Source: Salipiger sp. H15
Lineage (GTDB): Bacteria > Pseudomonadota > Alphaproteobacteria > Rhodobacterales > Rhodobacteraceae
Direction: 5' to 3'
DNA: 64,000 nt
NCBI RefSeq assembly: GCF_040409955.1
Contig: NZ_CP123385.1
Coordinates: forward strand, 1,223,501 to 1,287,500
Each line of letters starts with the position of its first letter. The stretch's first letter is position 1. Below, piece by piece: positions 17,614 to 26,830 of this stretch. The notes beneath the pieces are model-generated. The model was not told the origin of the DNA, did not search any database, and saw nothing but the letters and a program-made list of their open reading frames with translations. The position numbers and the translations under genes are program-made.

Positions 17614-18705
17614 ATGTCCGAAATCGAACTCAATCCCCTCGATACAACTGCAGCCAACGAGCATCGAAGAAATTTCCTGAAGATGGCTGGCATCGGTGCT
17701 GCCGCCCTTGGCTCCGTCGCGGCCTTCGGAACACCGCTGCGCGCGCAATCCGCCGAGTGGGACAAGACCTTCCCGCAGAGCGACGCGGTCGACCATCGCA
17801 AGGTAGAGTTTGCCAACCGCTATGGCATCACACTGGTAGGCGATCTCTACATGCCTGCCGATCGCCCCGCAGGAGCGCTGCCCGCATTGGCCATCGCAGG
17901 TCCGTTCGGCGCGGTGAAGGAGCAGGCGGCAGGCCTCTATGCTCAGATCATGGCAGAGCGCGGTTTTGTGACCGTGGCCTTCGATCCCTCCTATGTCGGT
18001 GAAAGCGGCGGCCAGCCCCGTTCGGTTGCCTCCCCGGACATTAATACTGAGGACTTCATGGCCGCGGTCGATTTCCTGGGGCTGCATGACGCGGTGGACC
18101 GCGAGCGGATCGGCATCATCGGCATCTGTGGTTTCGGGGGCATGGCGCTCAACGCGGTCGCTGCCGACAAGCGGGTCAAGGCCGTCGCGACGACCAGCAT
18201 GTACGACATGTCGCGCGTCATGGCGCGGGGCTACTACGACGCGATGACCGACGAGCAGCGCGCGGCCGGGCTGGAACAGATGAGCCGCCAGAGGTGGGAA
18301 GACGCCGCAAACGGAGAGCCTGCACTGGCCGGCGGCCTGCCGGACAGTCTCGATGGCATCGATGACCCGGTGATCCAGATGTACTACGCCTACTACAAGG
18401 ACCCGGAGCGCGGCTATCACCCCCGGTCGGTGAACTCCAACGCAGGGTGGACGGTTACCAACCCGCTGTCGTTCATGAACATGCCTCTGCTGAGCTATGT
18501 GAACGAGATCGCCCCGCGGCCGATGTTGGTCATCGCCGGATCGGAAGCGCATTCGCGCTATTTCAGCGAGGATGCCGTCGCAGCGGCTGCTGAACCCAAG
18601 GAGCTCATGATCATCGACGGCGCAGATCATGTGGACCTTTACGATCAGGTAGACATCATTCCGTTCGACCGTCTCGAAGCGTTTTTCACTCAGCACCTCG
18701 CCTGA
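17614..18705 (+). CDS. Tat-exported alpha/beta hydrolase with a cysteine elbow
   Basis: 363 residues. A Tat signal (HRRNFLKMAG at 17-26, cleavage near LRAQS) precedes an alpha/beta hydrolase domain. The nucleophile elbow reads GICGFGG (170-176), with Cys172 where serine hydrolases have serine, a pattern shared with dienelactone-hydrolase relatives. A late GADH (336-339) supplies the catalytic histidine. GAGG precedes the ATG at 17614. It stands alone between a divergent MFS gene and a strong terminator. Substrate unknown; an ester or lactone is the best guess. Confidence 0.8.
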   Translation: MSEIELNPLDTTAANEHRRNFLKMAGIGAAALGSVAAFGTPLRAQSAEWDKTFPQSDAVDHRKVEFANRYGITLVGDLYMPADRPAGALPALAIAGPFGAVKEQAAGLYAQIMAERGFVTVAFDPSYVGESGGQPRSVASPDINTEDFMAAVDFLGLHDAVDRERIGIIGICGFGGMALNAVAADKRVKAVATTSMYDMSRVMARGYYDAMTDEQRAAGLEQMSRQRWEDAANGEPALAGGLPDSLDGIDDPVIQMYYAYYKDPERGYHPRSVNSNAGWTVTNPLSFMNMPLLSYVNEIAPRPMLVIAGSEAHSRYFSEDAVAAAAEPKELMIIDGADHVDLYDQVDIIPFDRLEAFFTQHLA

Positions 18706-18714
18706 ACATTTCGT

Positions 18715-18749
18715 GAAGCCCGCGCGACCTCGCGGGCTTCTTCCCTTTT
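18715..18749 (+). terminator. Rho-independent terminator after the alpha/beta hydrolase
   Basis: Perfect ten-base stem GAAGCCCGCG/CGCGGGCTTC with a six-base loop, followed by a pyrimidine tract ending in TTTT, ten bases after the hydrolase stop. Confidence 0.8.
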
Positions 18750-18939
18750 CCGGGCGTGCGTTGCGCCAGAGCGTCAATGTCTCAAGGCGCTATGCCGCTC
18801 GGCTGCGAGGGCGGGCCGGTGGATGAACTCAACTCATCCCATGCATGAACCCAGCCTTCTGGATTTGCCGGCCAGCCCGGCCACCTCTGACTTGTCCCCA
18901 TCCCGAACATCCTGGGCAGACCTCAAGGAAGGAAGCTTT

Positions 18940-19581
18940 ATGCCACCACCCATTGAATTTGAACTTCGTCGCCGGACGCTTCTTGCGGGCACTGCCGCTG
19001 TGGCCGCTGCATCGGTGGCGCGTCTCGCCCAGGCTCAGGAGGCATCCGTGTCGGTGGCTTCCGCCCAACAACAATCCGACATCGCGCTAACCGTGAACGG
19101 GGCGCAGCACCGGATCACGGTCGACAACCGCACCACGCTTCTCGATGTCCTGCGTGAAGACCTTCGCCTGACCGGCACCAAGAAGGGCTGCGATCACGGC
19201 CAGTGCGGGGCCTGCACCTGCTCCGTCAACGGCGAGAGGATCAACAGCTGCCTCAGCCTTGCGGTCTTGCACGATGGCGACGAGGTCACCACCATCGAGG
19301 GACGCGGGGCACCCGGTCAGCTCGATCCGATGCAGGCGGCCTTCGTGTCGCATGACGCGTTCCAATGCGGCTACTGCACCCCCGGCCAGATCCAGTCGGC
19401 ACATGCGGTCATCGAGGAAATTCGGGCAGGCATCCCGAGCCATGTCACAGGCGACCTGACGGCGGCCATCGAGCTCACCGAGGCAGAGATCCGCGAGCGG
19501 ATGTCCGGCAACATCTGCCGTTGCGGCGCCTACTCGAACATTCTGGCGGCGATCACGGAAGTTGCGGAGGATCAGGCATGA
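18940..19581 (+). CDS. paoA: Periplasmic aldehyde oxidoreductase, 2Fe-2S subunit (PaoA type)
   Basis: 213 residues. A Tat signal (LRRRTLLAG at 9-17, cleavage near AQA-QE) is followed by the two 2Fe-2S domains of molybdenum hydroxylases: [12 protein letters not shown] for the plant-type cluster, then QCGYCTPGQ and ICRCGAY for the second. The Tat signal on the small subunit alone, carrying the whole trimer out, is the PaoABC arrangement. AAGGAAGG precedes the ATG at 18940. It overlaps paoB by four bases. Confidence 0.9.
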   Translation: MPPPIEFELRRRTLLAGTAAVAAASVARLAQAQEASVSVASAQQQSDIALTVNGAQHRITVDNRTTLLDVLREDLRLTGTKKGCDHGQCGACTCSVNGERINSCLSLAVLHDGDEVTTIEGRGAPGQLDPMQAAFVSHDAFQCGYCTPGQIQSAHAVIEEIRAGIPSHVTGDLTAAIELTEAEIRERMSGNICRCGAYSNILAAITEVAEDQA

Positions 19582-20528
19582 AGGCGTTTTCCTTTGAACG
19601 CGTAAGCTCGGCCCAGGCAGCAGCTGCCCGCGCCGCAGAGGTCCAGGGGGCGAAGTTCATCGCCGGCGGGACCAATCTCGTGGACCTGATGAAACTCGGG
19701 ATCGAAGCGCCCACGCATCTGATCGACGTGTCGGGACTCGGCCTCGATCGTATCGAGGAAACAGGTGACGGAGGTCTCCGGATCGGCGCCATGGTCAGCA
19801 ATACGGCCTTGTCCGCGGATGCCCGTATCCGGCGCGACTATCCGGTGCTGACCCGCGCCATCGCCGCTGGCGCCTCGGGCCAGCTGCGCAACAAGGCTAC
19901 CACCGGTGGAAATCTGCTGCAACGCACCCGCTGTCCCTACTTCTACGACACGGCCCAGGCCTGCAACAAGCGCGTACCAGGGTCTGGTTGCTCCGCTCTC
20001 ACCGAAGGCGCGTTCTCGAGACAGCTCGGCGTGATCGGCACGTCCGACGCCTGCATCGCAACGCACCCTTCCGATATGGCGGTTGCCATGCGCGTGCTTG
20101 ATGCCACCGTCGAAACGGTGACGCCGACGGGGCTGACCCGCCGCATCCCGCTCGAAGAGTTCCACCTGTTGCCGGGCGACACGCCGGAGCGGGAAACGGC
20201 CCTCATGCCCGGTGAGCTCATCACCGCAGTGACGCTGCCTGCCCCTGTCGGCGGGAGCCAGCGCTATCATAAGGTCAGGGATCGGGCATCTTATGCGTTT
20301 GCACTGGTGTCTGTCGCCCTGATCCGGCAAGCGGACGGATCGGGACGTGTCGCGCTTGGCGGCGTGGCACCGCGTCCGTGGCGTCTGGCTGCCGCCGACG
20401 CGGAGCTACCGAATGGGGCGCAGGCCGTGATGGCCCGGCTCTTCGAGGGCGCGCGCCCGACGGAAGAGACCCAGTTCAAGATCACCCTGGCCGAGCGGAC
20501 GCTCGCAGCCCTTCTGCTGGAGGAGTAA
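19578..20528 (+). CDS. paoB: Periplasmic aldehyde oxidoreductase, FAD subunit (PaoB type)
   Basis: 316 residues of the FAD-binding subunit of xanthine-dehydrogenase-like enzymes. FAD-binding motif [14 protein letters not shown] is near 30-43 and ATTGGNLLQ lies downstream. The TRCPYF ... [10 protein letters not shown] cysteine set is the extra 4Fe-4S cluster that marks PaoB-type subunits and is missing in ordinary xanthine dehydrogenase. The start overlaps the end of paoA, showing coupled translation. Confidence 0.9.
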   Translation: MKAFSFERVSSAQAAAARAAEVQGAKFIAGGTNLVDLMKLGIEAPTHLIDVSGLGLDRIEETGDGGLRIGAMVSNTALSADARIRRDYPVLTRAIAAGASGQLRNKATTGGNLLQRTRCPYFYDTAQACNKRVPGSGCSALTEGAFSRQLGVIGTSDACIATHPSDMAVAMRVLDATVETVTPTGLTRRIPLEEFHLLPGDTPERETALMPGELITAVTLPAPVGGSQRYHKVRDRASYAFALVSVALIRQADGSGRVALGGVAPRPWRLAAADAELPNGAQAVMARLFEGARPTEETQFKITLAERTLAALLLEE

Positions 20529-20532
20529 TCTC

Positions 20533-22716
20533 ATGGAGTTCAACGAACCCGCAGGCCAGAACCTGTTCGACACTGCCCGGCTCGTCGGTAAGCCCACTGC
20601 ACGAGTGGACGGCCCGCTCAAGGTTTCCGGTCTTGCCCCCTATGCCTATGAACGCCACGATGTCGTGGAGGGGCAGCTGTACGGCTATCCCGTTGGCGCG
20701 ACGATTTCGCATGGCCGCATCCTTTCGATGGACGTCGAAGCGGCCCGCGCGGCGCCGGGCGTAAGGGCTGTTGTCACGACCCTCGAAATCGCGCCGCTGG
20801 CTCTTGGCATGTTGAACGTAGCGCGCCTGTTCGGTGGCGATGAGGTGCAGCATTATCATCAGGCCATTGCCGTCGTCGTCGCCGACAGCTTCGAACAGGC
20901 ACGGGCCGCAGCGGACCTGATCACGGCAGAATACGAGCGGGGCGAGGCTGCTGATTTCGACCTTCACGCGGCGTTCGAGCGGCTGGAGGGGTCCGGCGAT
21001 CCCGACACCCTGATAGGCGATGTGGACACCGCGTTCCGGTCTGCCGCAGCGGTGGTTGATCAGATGTACCACACCGCGCCCATCACCCATGCGGCGATGG
21101 AGCCGCACGCCTCCATCGTGGACTGGTCCGATGGCGGGCGCATGCGGGTCTGGACCTCGAACCAGATGATCAACTGGACCCGCAACTCGATTGCCACCAC
21201 CTTCGGGATCGACCCGGAGCTGGTGCACCTGGAAAGCCCCTATGTCGGCGGCGGCTTTGGCGGCAAGCTCTGGTTGAGGTCGGATGCGGTCCTGGCGGCG
21301 ATCGGCTCGCGTGCGGCCGGTGCCCCAGTCAAGCTGGCGCTGCCACGGCCCTTCGTGATGAACAACACCACTCATCGCGCTGCGACCGTCCAGAGGGTGC
21401 GCCTCGCGGCTGCCTCTGACGGCCGTCTGACCGGGGTCTGGCACGAGGCCGCGTCGCATTCCCTGCCGGGAGGGCGCGGCGAGAACGCGACGGCACAGAC
21501 ACCGTATTTCTACGCGACCGACACGATGCGGGTGAAGCACCACATCGTCGCCATGCCGCTGCCCGAAGCCTCGGACATGCGCGCCCCCGGCGAAGCCAGC
21601 GGGCATATGGGGCTTGAGGTCGCCATGGATGAACTGGCCGAGGCGCTGGAGATGGATCCCGTCCAGCTCCGGATCGTCAACGATACGCAGGTCAACCCGT
21701 CCAACCCCTCGCAACCCTTTTCCGAGCGAAACTATGTCGCCTGTCTGGAACGCGGGGCCGAGGCCTTTGGCTGGTCAGACCGCAATGCAACGCCCGGACA
21801 GCGCCGTGAAGGGCAGTGGCTGATCGGCATGGGCATGGCCGGTGCCTATCGCGGGGCGCCCGTCCGCCCCTCGGGTGCCCGCGCCATCCTGGAAGGCGGT
21901 CGGTTGATCATCGAAACCGACATGACCGACATCGGCACAGGCAGCTACACGATCCTCGCTCAGACCGCAGCCGAAGTGATGGGCCTTGGGCTCGACGACG
22001 TCGAGATGCGGCTTGGCAGCAGCCTCTACCCTGTGTCGTCCGGCTCTGGCGGGCAGTTCGGGGCCGCGTCCTCGACCGCGGGCGTCTATGCCGCCTGCAT
22101 GGCGCTGCGCCGTGAGATCGGCGTGCAGCTTGGCCTTGACGCGCCCGAGTTCCGCGACGGTCAGGTGGTATCCGGCGACAACAGCCAAAGGCTGGCCGAT
22201 CTGGTAGGGCGGTTCGAGGCGGTCGACGAGATGACCATCGGCGACTTTCAGGGCGACTACCTTCTGGCGACCTTCGGTGCGCACTTCGCAGAGGTGGCGG
22301 TTCACGTCGCTACGGGTGAGACGCGGGTGCGCCGGATGGTCTCGGCAATCGATGCGGGCCGCATTTTGAATCCGACGACCGCGCGCAGTCAGCTCATCGG
22401 CGGCATGACGATGTCAATTGGTGGTGTCCTGTCCGAGGAGATGGCGCTGGATACCGGGCGCGGCTATTTCGTGAACCATGACCTTGCCGGCTACGAGGTG
22501 GCGGTTCACGCCGATATCCTCAATCAGGAGGTGATCTTTCTGGATACGGCGGATGCGATTGCGACCCCGCTCAAAGCCAAGGGGGTGGGAGAGCTGGGCG
22601 TCTGTGGCGTCGGCGCAGCGGTCGCCAATGCGGTCTACAATGCAACAGGTGTCCGGGTGCGGGACTTCCCGCTCACCCTCGACCGACTGCTGGACGGGCT
22701 GCCCGAACTCGCGTGA
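20533..22716 (+). CDS. paoC: Periplasmic aldehyde oxidoreductase, molybdopterin subunit (PaoC type)
   Basis: 727 residues. The catalytic subunit carries the molybdenum cofactor: GGGFGGK near 235-241, a second cofactor region GTGSYTILAQ, and the catalytic glutamate in KGVGELG near the C-terminus. It oxidises aldehydes, in the known enzyme a broad range of aromatic ones, in the periplasm. It begins four bases after paoB. I see no XdhC-like or PaoD-like chaperone gene near it, so insertion of the cofactor must use a factor encoded elsewhere. Confidence 0.9.
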   Translation: MEFNEPAGQNLFDTARLVGKPTARVDGPLKVSGLAPYAYERHDVVEGQLYGYPVGATISHGRILSMDVEAARAAPGVRAVVTTLEIAPLALGMLNVARLFGGDEVQHYHQAIAVVVADSFEQARAAADLITAEYERGEAADFDLHAAFERLEGSGDPDTLIGDVDTAFRSAAAVVDQMYHTAPITHAAMEPHASIVDWSDGGRMRVWTSNQMINWTRNSIATTFGIDPELVHLESPYVGGGFGGKLWLRSDAVLAAIGSRAAGAPVKLALPRPFVMNNTTHRAATVQRVRLAAASDGRLTGVWHEAASHSLPGGRGENATAQTPYFYATDTMRVKHHIVAMPLPEASDMRAPGEASGHMGLEVAMDELAEALEMDPVQLRIVNDTQVNPSNPSQPFSERNYVACLERGAEAFGWSDRNATPGQRREGQWLIGMGMAGAYRGAPVRPSGARAILEGGRLIIETDMTDIGTGSYTILAQTAAEVMGLGLDDVEMRLGSSLYPVSSGSGGQFGAASSTAGVYAACMALRREIGVQLGLDAPEFRDGQVVSGDNSQRLADLVGRFEAVDEMTIGDFQGDYLLATFGAHFAEVAVHVATGETRVRRMVSAIDAGRILNPTTARSQLIGGMTMSIGGVLSEEMALDTGRGYFVNHDLAGYEVAVHADILNQEVIFLDTADAIATPLKAKGVGELGVCGVGAAVANAVYNATGVRVRDFPLTLDRLLDGLPELA

Positions 22717-22722
22717 GCTTTC

Positions 22723-22750
22723 TCCTGCCAGCCTTTCGGGGCTGGCAGGA
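22723..22750. terminator. Hairpin between convergent paoC and LysR
   Basis: Eleven-base perfect stem TCCTGCCAGCC/GGCTGGCAGGA with a six-base loop, seven bases after the paoC stop. There is no T-tract of note, so it is a moderate terminator candidate serving both strands. Confidence 0.55.
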
Positions 22751-22778
22751 TAGCCCCGGCTATAGTCTCTTGCTGTGC

Positions 22779-23681
22779 TCAGTCGCGATATCGAAGTCGG
22801 TCGATCAAAAGACGCATGGCCGACGTGACTTGCCTGCGACCGGCATAGAACAGGTGGAATCCTTCGAATTCCGGGCACCAGTCGGTCAGAACGCGGCGCA
22901 GGCTTCCTTCCTCGATATCCTCCGACACCTCCGCCTCGGTCACGAAGCAGATCCCGTGCCCCAAGCGTGCCGCGTCAATCGCCATAGTGCTGTCATTGAA
23001 GATGAACGGTCCTGAAATCCGTTTGACGATCTCTTCGCCGTCCTTCTCGAATTCCCAGTCGTATGGGGCGTCATGCACGTTGAATCGCAGGGCGATGCAA
23101 CGGTGGGCGTCCAACTCAGAGGGATGCTGCGGCGCCGGATGTTTCTTGAAATACTCAGGCGAGGCGACTGCGGCCAATCGGATACTGGGACCGACGCGGA
23201 CAGCGATCATGTCTGGCCCAATGTATTCCCCCAGTCGGATGCCGCAGTCGAACCTGTCCTCCGTCAGGTCGGCAAGCTTGGGGTCCGTATTAACCTCGAC
23301 GCAGATCTCGGGATAGTCCTTCACGAGCTGGTTGACGACCGGCCAGAGCACCGTCTTGGCGGCTGCACGTCCGGTCGTGATGCGGATCAAGCCCTTCGGG
23401 GTATCGCCCAGCAGGCGAAGTTCCTCGATGCGAGCCTCTACCTGACCGAATCCGGGACGCAAAGCCGCGAGCAGCTTTTCCCCGGCATCCGTTATGGTCA
23501 CCTTCCGGGACGATCGGTTCAGCAGCTTGACGCCGATTGAACTCTCGAGTCTCCGAACGGTGTGGCTGATGGCAGACTGGGAGACACCCATGCGCGTTGC
23601 TGCCCGGGTAAAGCTGCACTCTTCTGCAACGGCCATGAATACTGCCAGATCCCCAAGTTCATCCCGTTTCATGCGCGACAT
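22779..23681 (-). CDS. LysR family regulator, copy 2 of the local subgroup
   Basis: 300 residues. The helix-turn-helix (SFTRAATRMGVSQSAISHTV) and the C-terminal F-E-G-F-H-L-F-Y-A-G-R-R segment are close to those of the LysR proteins at 10465 and 27884. I put the start at 23681 because GAGGA lies seven bases upstream; an open frame reaches 23789 but the extra 36 residues look like leader DNA. It converges on paoC and diverges from a cyclophilin-like gene, with an exact CATGA-N7-TCATG site in the gap. Confidence 0.88.
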   Translation of the reverse strand: MSRMKRDELGDLAVFMAVAEECSFTRAATRMGVSQSAISHTVRRLESSIGVKLLNRSSRKVTITDAGEKLLAALRPGFGQVEARIEELRLLGDTPKGLIRITTGRAAAKTVLWPVVNQLVKDYPEICVEVNTDPKLADLTEDRFDCGIRLGEYIGPDMIAVRVGPSIRLAAVASPEYFKKHPAPQHPSELDAHRCIALRFNVHDAPYDWEFEKDGEEIVKRISGPFIFNDSTMAIDAARLGHGICFVTEAEVSEDIEEGSLRRVLTDWCPEFEGFHLFYAGRRQVTSAMRLLIDRLRYRD

Positions 23682-23786
23682 TGTCGTTTCCTCAAGGCTG
23701 GCCCGGCTTGAATGGTAGGGCGGATCGCTCTCCCGTTTGGCCTGTCGGAAACTAGCAGCCTGCAGAGGGCGTGGGAAATCCAAATC

Positions 23787-23803
23787 CATGATCTGAATTC
23801 ATG
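23787..23803. promoter_or_regulatory. CATGA-N7-TCATG palindrome (putative LysR operator)
   Basis: Exact match, 105 bases ahead of LysR copy 2 and 170 bases ahead of the exported cyclophilin-like gene, a natural place for autoregulation and activation of the divergent gene. Confidence 0.6.
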
Positions 23804-23973
23804 GCGGCGACGAATCTGGACCTCTAGAAACAAGGCTCTCCGAGCGCAGTTTTATTGAGCAAGGCAGGTGATGCCGTTCGTTTGCAAGGAGCATTCCAAC
23901 GAACGATCCGCGTCGTCGGCGCTCTGGCTGACAGCGGTCTTGCGCAAGAAAACGGACTTAACTCGGAGGAACC

Positions 23974-24441
23974 ATGATCTTAACTGAATTCAAGCACACC
24001 CTTGCGGCACTTACTCTGTCTGCGGGAACGGTCCTGACGGCCTCGGCTGGTCTAGCCCAGGACGCCGGGGGGATCCCCATCCGCATCATAGTGGGCGATA
24101 CCGTCTTCGAAGGGGAGCTCAACGGCACTACGATGGCGCAGAGCCTCTTCGACCGTTTGCCAATGACCGTGACCTTCGGCGAACACCCCGGAGGCGGCGG
24201 GTTCTCCACCAAGGTCACGCATCTTGAGCCGCCGCTTCCCACCGAAGGTACTGAGTTGGGTGCGGCACCCGGGCCGGGGGACATTGCGCTCTACGTACCT
24301 TCGGGCAACCTTGGTTTCTATTATGGCCAACTTGAACGTTGGCCGGGAGCAGTGGTGCTGGGGACCTACGAAGGTGACCCGAGCTTCTTTGAACGTCAAA
24401 TCGGCGAGTTCACGGTGACGATCGAAGCCGCAGAGGGCTGA
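23974..24441 (+). CDS. Sec-exported cyclophilin-like-fold protein
   Basis: 155 residues. A signal peptide (about 1-28, cleavage near GLA-QD) is followed by a small domain with VGDTVFEGELNGTTMAQSLFDRLP, then PGPGDIALYVPSGNLGFYYG, the core of the cyclophilin-like fold family (PF18050 type). It resembles the proteins at 15729-16175 and 25683-26036, which use a Tat signal and no signal respectively. GGAGG lies before the ATG at 23974. It is regulated, by position, by LysR copy 2. Its biochemical role is unknown. Confidence 0.78.
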   Translation: MILTEFKHTLAALTLSAGTVLTASAGLAQDAGGIPIRIIVGDTVFEGELNGTTMAQSLFDRLPMTVTFGEHPGGGGFSTKVTHLEPPLPTEGTELGAAPGPGDIALYVPSGNLGFYYGQLERWPGAVVLGTYEGDPSFFERQIGEFTVTIEAAEG

Positions 24442-24848
24442 TCGTAGCGCAAATGGCCGCGGCTCGTACCCAAGCGATGCTCCCATTATCTCGTGAGCCG
24501 CGGACCGAAGGTAGCCGTTGATCGACAGTTTGCCGGTTCTCACGTGGGGGCTGATTTGGGAAGGAACTGGGCCATATGCGGTGGAATGCAAGAAATACCC
24601 GTGCACTTGGATGGTGTCTTCATGATGCCCGTCTCGGAAGGTCGGTCACGACGACCTTCGATATCCCGGCCACCGACAGGAAAACTTGACGGGCGCGGTG
24701 GCGCTCGTCGCCTTGTTCGATAGCAATTCTGGCGCATGCGCCGCGATCATCCTGGACGAGACCCTGGCACGGGGCTCATGCTGCGTCAGACCGATTGTCA
24801 TGATGTTTGGATACCACAAGTACTTCCGTTCAAGGGAACGGCCGCGGA
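24442..24848. other. Gene-free interval between convergent genes
   Basis: 407 bases between the exported cyclophilin-like gene and the convergent SDR gene. Short open frames occur on both strands but none has a plausible ribosome site or recognisable protein. I see no clear terminator hairpin with a T-tract. It may be decayed coding DNA. Confidence 0.5.
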
Positions 24849-25595
24849 TCACTCCGGCTGCACGGTGGGGCGGAACAGGATCTCGTTCACATCGACGTTC
24901 GCCGGCTGCGAGATCGCGAAGGCGACCATGTCGGCCATGGTCGTCGCAGGCACGCCGATCCTGCTGACCACATCGCGCACCGCATCGCCGAGACCTTCCT
25001 CGGTGATGTGCTGGGTCAGCTCGGTGTTGACCGCGCCGGGCGAGATCACAGTGACGCGCACGTTGTAGTCCTTGACCTCCTGCCGCAGGCCTTCCGACAG
25101 CGAGCGCACCGCGTGCTTGGTGGCGCAGTAGACGGCGCCGGTGGCGACGGTTTTGTGGCCGTAGACCGACGAGACGTTGATCACCTGGCCCGACTTCTGC
25201 TCCTTGAAGATCGGCAGCACCGCGGCGATGCCGTAGAGCGTGCCCTTCATGTTCACGTCGATCATCTGGTTCCACTCGTCGATGCGCAAGCTGTCCAGCG
25301 GCGAGAGGGGCATCAGACCGGCGTTGTTGAAGATCACGTCGACGGTGCCGAAGGTCTCTTTGGCGGTGTCGACGAGCTTCTGAACGTCTTCGAGCTTGGT
25401 GACGTCGGTGGCCACCGCGATGGCCTCGCCGCCAGCCGCCTTGATCTCTTTCACGAGAGTCTCGAGCCGGTCGGCGCGGCGCGCGCCGAGCGCAACCTTG
25501 GCACCCTTGGCGGCGAGGTCGCGGGCGGTGGCTTCGCCCATGCCGCTCGAGGCGCCGGTGATAACGACGACTTTGCCGGTGATGTTGTCGGTCAT
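24849..25595 (-). CDS. SDR family oxidoreductase
   Basis: 248 residues, a classical cytosolic short-chain dehydrogenase: TGASSGMG (13-20), NNAG (90-93), catalytic Ser142-143 and the Tyr156/Lys160 pair in YCATK. An arginine pair after the second strand (GARR at 37-40) favours NADP(H). The strand order and length match the common YdfG/serine-dehydrogenase-like group. A GGAG lies before the ATG at 25595. It follows the cytosolic cyclophilin-like gene by 87 bases on the same strand and is probably in its operon. Confidence 0.9.
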   Translation of the reverse strand: MTDNITGKVVVITGASSGMGEATARDLAAKGAKVALGARRADRLETLVKEIKAAGGEAIAVATDVTKLEDVQKLVDTAKETFGTVDVIFNNAGLMPLSPLDSLRIDEWNQMIDVNMKGTLYGIAAVLPIFKEQKSGQVINVSSVYGHKTVATGAVYCATKHAVRSLSEGLRQEVKDYNVRVTVISPGAVNTELTQHITEEGLGDAVRDVVSRIGVPATTMADMVAFAISQPANVDVNEILFRPTVQPE

Positions 25596-25682
25596 GCTAG
25601 TCTCCGTCCTAGGGAATGCGGAGCGCCGGGACGGACCTTTTGGCCTCTTGCGGCGTCACGGGTGAATTTGCTGCGGGCCGGG

Positions 25683-26036
25683 TCAGTTGGCGCGCGCCAG
25701 GCTCACCTTGAAGCTGCCGTGCCGGAGCAACGGCTCGAAATCGCCGTCGAAGGCACCAAGGCGGACGAGGCCCGCCGCGGCCTGAAATGGCTTGTAGAAG
25801 ATTGCGAGGTTGCCCCATGGCGCATACAGCGTGATGTCCCCCGCCTTCGCCGCGTAGCGCGCCGGGGCATCGGTGGTGTCGAGCTTGCGAGGCAGGTCGG
25901 CGACCTTCTCGATGCCGTGATAGTCGCTGAGGGTCAGCTCCAGCGGCAGAAGCGCTGCGAAGTCACGCCCGGCGGGCGTGTCATCGAGCGTGGCGGAAAG
26001 AACCGCCTCGCCGACAGTCACGTGTATCTTGGTCAT
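25683..26036 (-). CDS. Cytosolic cyclophilin-like-fold protein
   Basis: 117 residues with no signal peptide. Core segments are VGEAVLSATLDDTPAGRDFAALLPL and AGDITLYAPWGNLAIFYK, matching the other two cyclophilin-like proteins in the window strand for strand. The family (PF18050 type) has no settled function. The gene leads a minus-strand pair with the SDR. Upstream are a CATGA-N7-TCATG site and a -10-like GATTATC near 26119. Confidence 0.78.
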   Translation of the reverse strand: MTKIHVTVGEAVLSATLDDTPAGRDFAALLPLELTLSDYHGIEKVADLPRKLDTTDAPARYAAKAGDITLYAPWGNLAIFYKPFQAAAGLVRLGAFDGDFEPLLRHGSFKVSLARAN

Positions 26037-26146
26037 GGCTGATCTTTTCCATCTGGGTCATCGAAGACCGAGGCGAGGGCGCCTCGGACAGCGCATCATC
26101 TAATCTATCCGCTGCGCAGGATAATCGGGCGCTCAATACATGCAGC

Positions 26147-26163
26147 CATGAATGACGCTCATG
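26147..26163. promoter_or_regulatory. CATGA-N7-TCATG palindrome, minus-strand side
   Basis: Exact match within the 335-base divergent gap 26037-26371, 111 bases ahead of the cytosolic cyclophilin-like gene. A -10-like element for the minus strand lies between it and the gene. Confidence 0.6.
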
Positions 26164-26234
26164 AAACGGGAAGCGCGCCAAGGGTACTCCGTCTCCGGGC
26201 TCAGGGAGGAGTCGGGGTGGTGACGCTGGGCTTT

Positions 26235-26251
26235 CATGAGGTCCGCTCATG
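26235..26251. promoter_or_regulatory. CATGA-N7-TCATG palindrome and promoter of the cupin gene
   Basis: Exact match, with outer bases extending it to TTCATGAG-N5-CTCATGAG. About twenty bases downstream is CATTATA (26272-26278), a good -10 candidate for the cupin gene at 26372. The rest of the 26037-26371 gap holds only these elements and a leader. Confidence 0.62.
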
Positions 26252-26371
26252 AGCGTGTCCTGAACCGCTGGCATTATACGCCAATACGGCATCGCCATCT
26301 CATTTGGGCAGGCAGGGAATGACCCCTGCTGCGGGCCCTATGGCCGCCTCATGCACAATGGAGACGACCTG

Positions 26372-26830
26372 ATGAAAACAACCCTTGCAGCACTCGCCCT
26401 TACGCTGGCCGCGGCTCCCGCTGCCTTCGCGCAGGAGATGACGCAGACAACGACGCTGGATCGTGGCGGCCAGATCGGCAGCGAAGACACCTTCACCGGC
26501 ACCGTGTTCGTCGCGCCGGTCTTCGGGCCGAATATGAACGATGTCAGCGCCGGCGAGGTGACGTTCATGCCGGGGGCGCGCTCGGCTTGGCACACGCACC
26601 CGATCGGCCAGTACCTGGTGGTCACACAGGGCACCGGTTGGTACCAAGAAGAGGGTCAGGAAAAGCAAATCATGCGTACCGGCGACGTGGTCTTCGCTCC
26701 GGCGGGCGTGAACCATTGGCATGGCGCGACGGGCAGCACCTCGGTCACCCACTATGCGATCCAGGCCGCCGAAGATGGCTCGGCAGTGACCTGGGGCGCG
26801 CAGGTGACGGACGAAGAATATGGCAGCTAA
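26372..26830 (+). CDS. Exported cupin-domain protein
   Basis: 152 residues: a Sec signal peptide (MKTTLAALAL ... AFA-QE) and a single cupin with metal-binding motifs ARSAWHTHPIGQ and an HWHG near 119-122. It is closely related to the signal-less cupin at 30404-30799, which has the same [13 protein letters not shown] and HWHG. Such cupins are common beside carboxymuconolactone-decarboxylase-like and SDR genes. GGAG lies before the ATG at 26372. Its end overlaps the sugar dehydrogenase start by eleven bases. Reaction unknown. Confidence 0.83.
   Translation: MKTTLAALALTLAAAPAAFAQEMTQTTTLDRGGQIGSEDTFTGTVFVAPVFGPNMNDVSAGEVTFMPGARSAWHTHPIGQYLVVTQGTGWYQEEGQEKQIMRTGDVVFAPAGVNHWHGATGSTSVTHYAIQAAEDGSAVTWGAQVTDEEYGS

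Noticed and set aside
24807..26042. 411-codon open frame on the plus strand
   Set aside because: Antisense to the SDR and the cyclophilin-like gene, whose catalytic and core motifs are intact.
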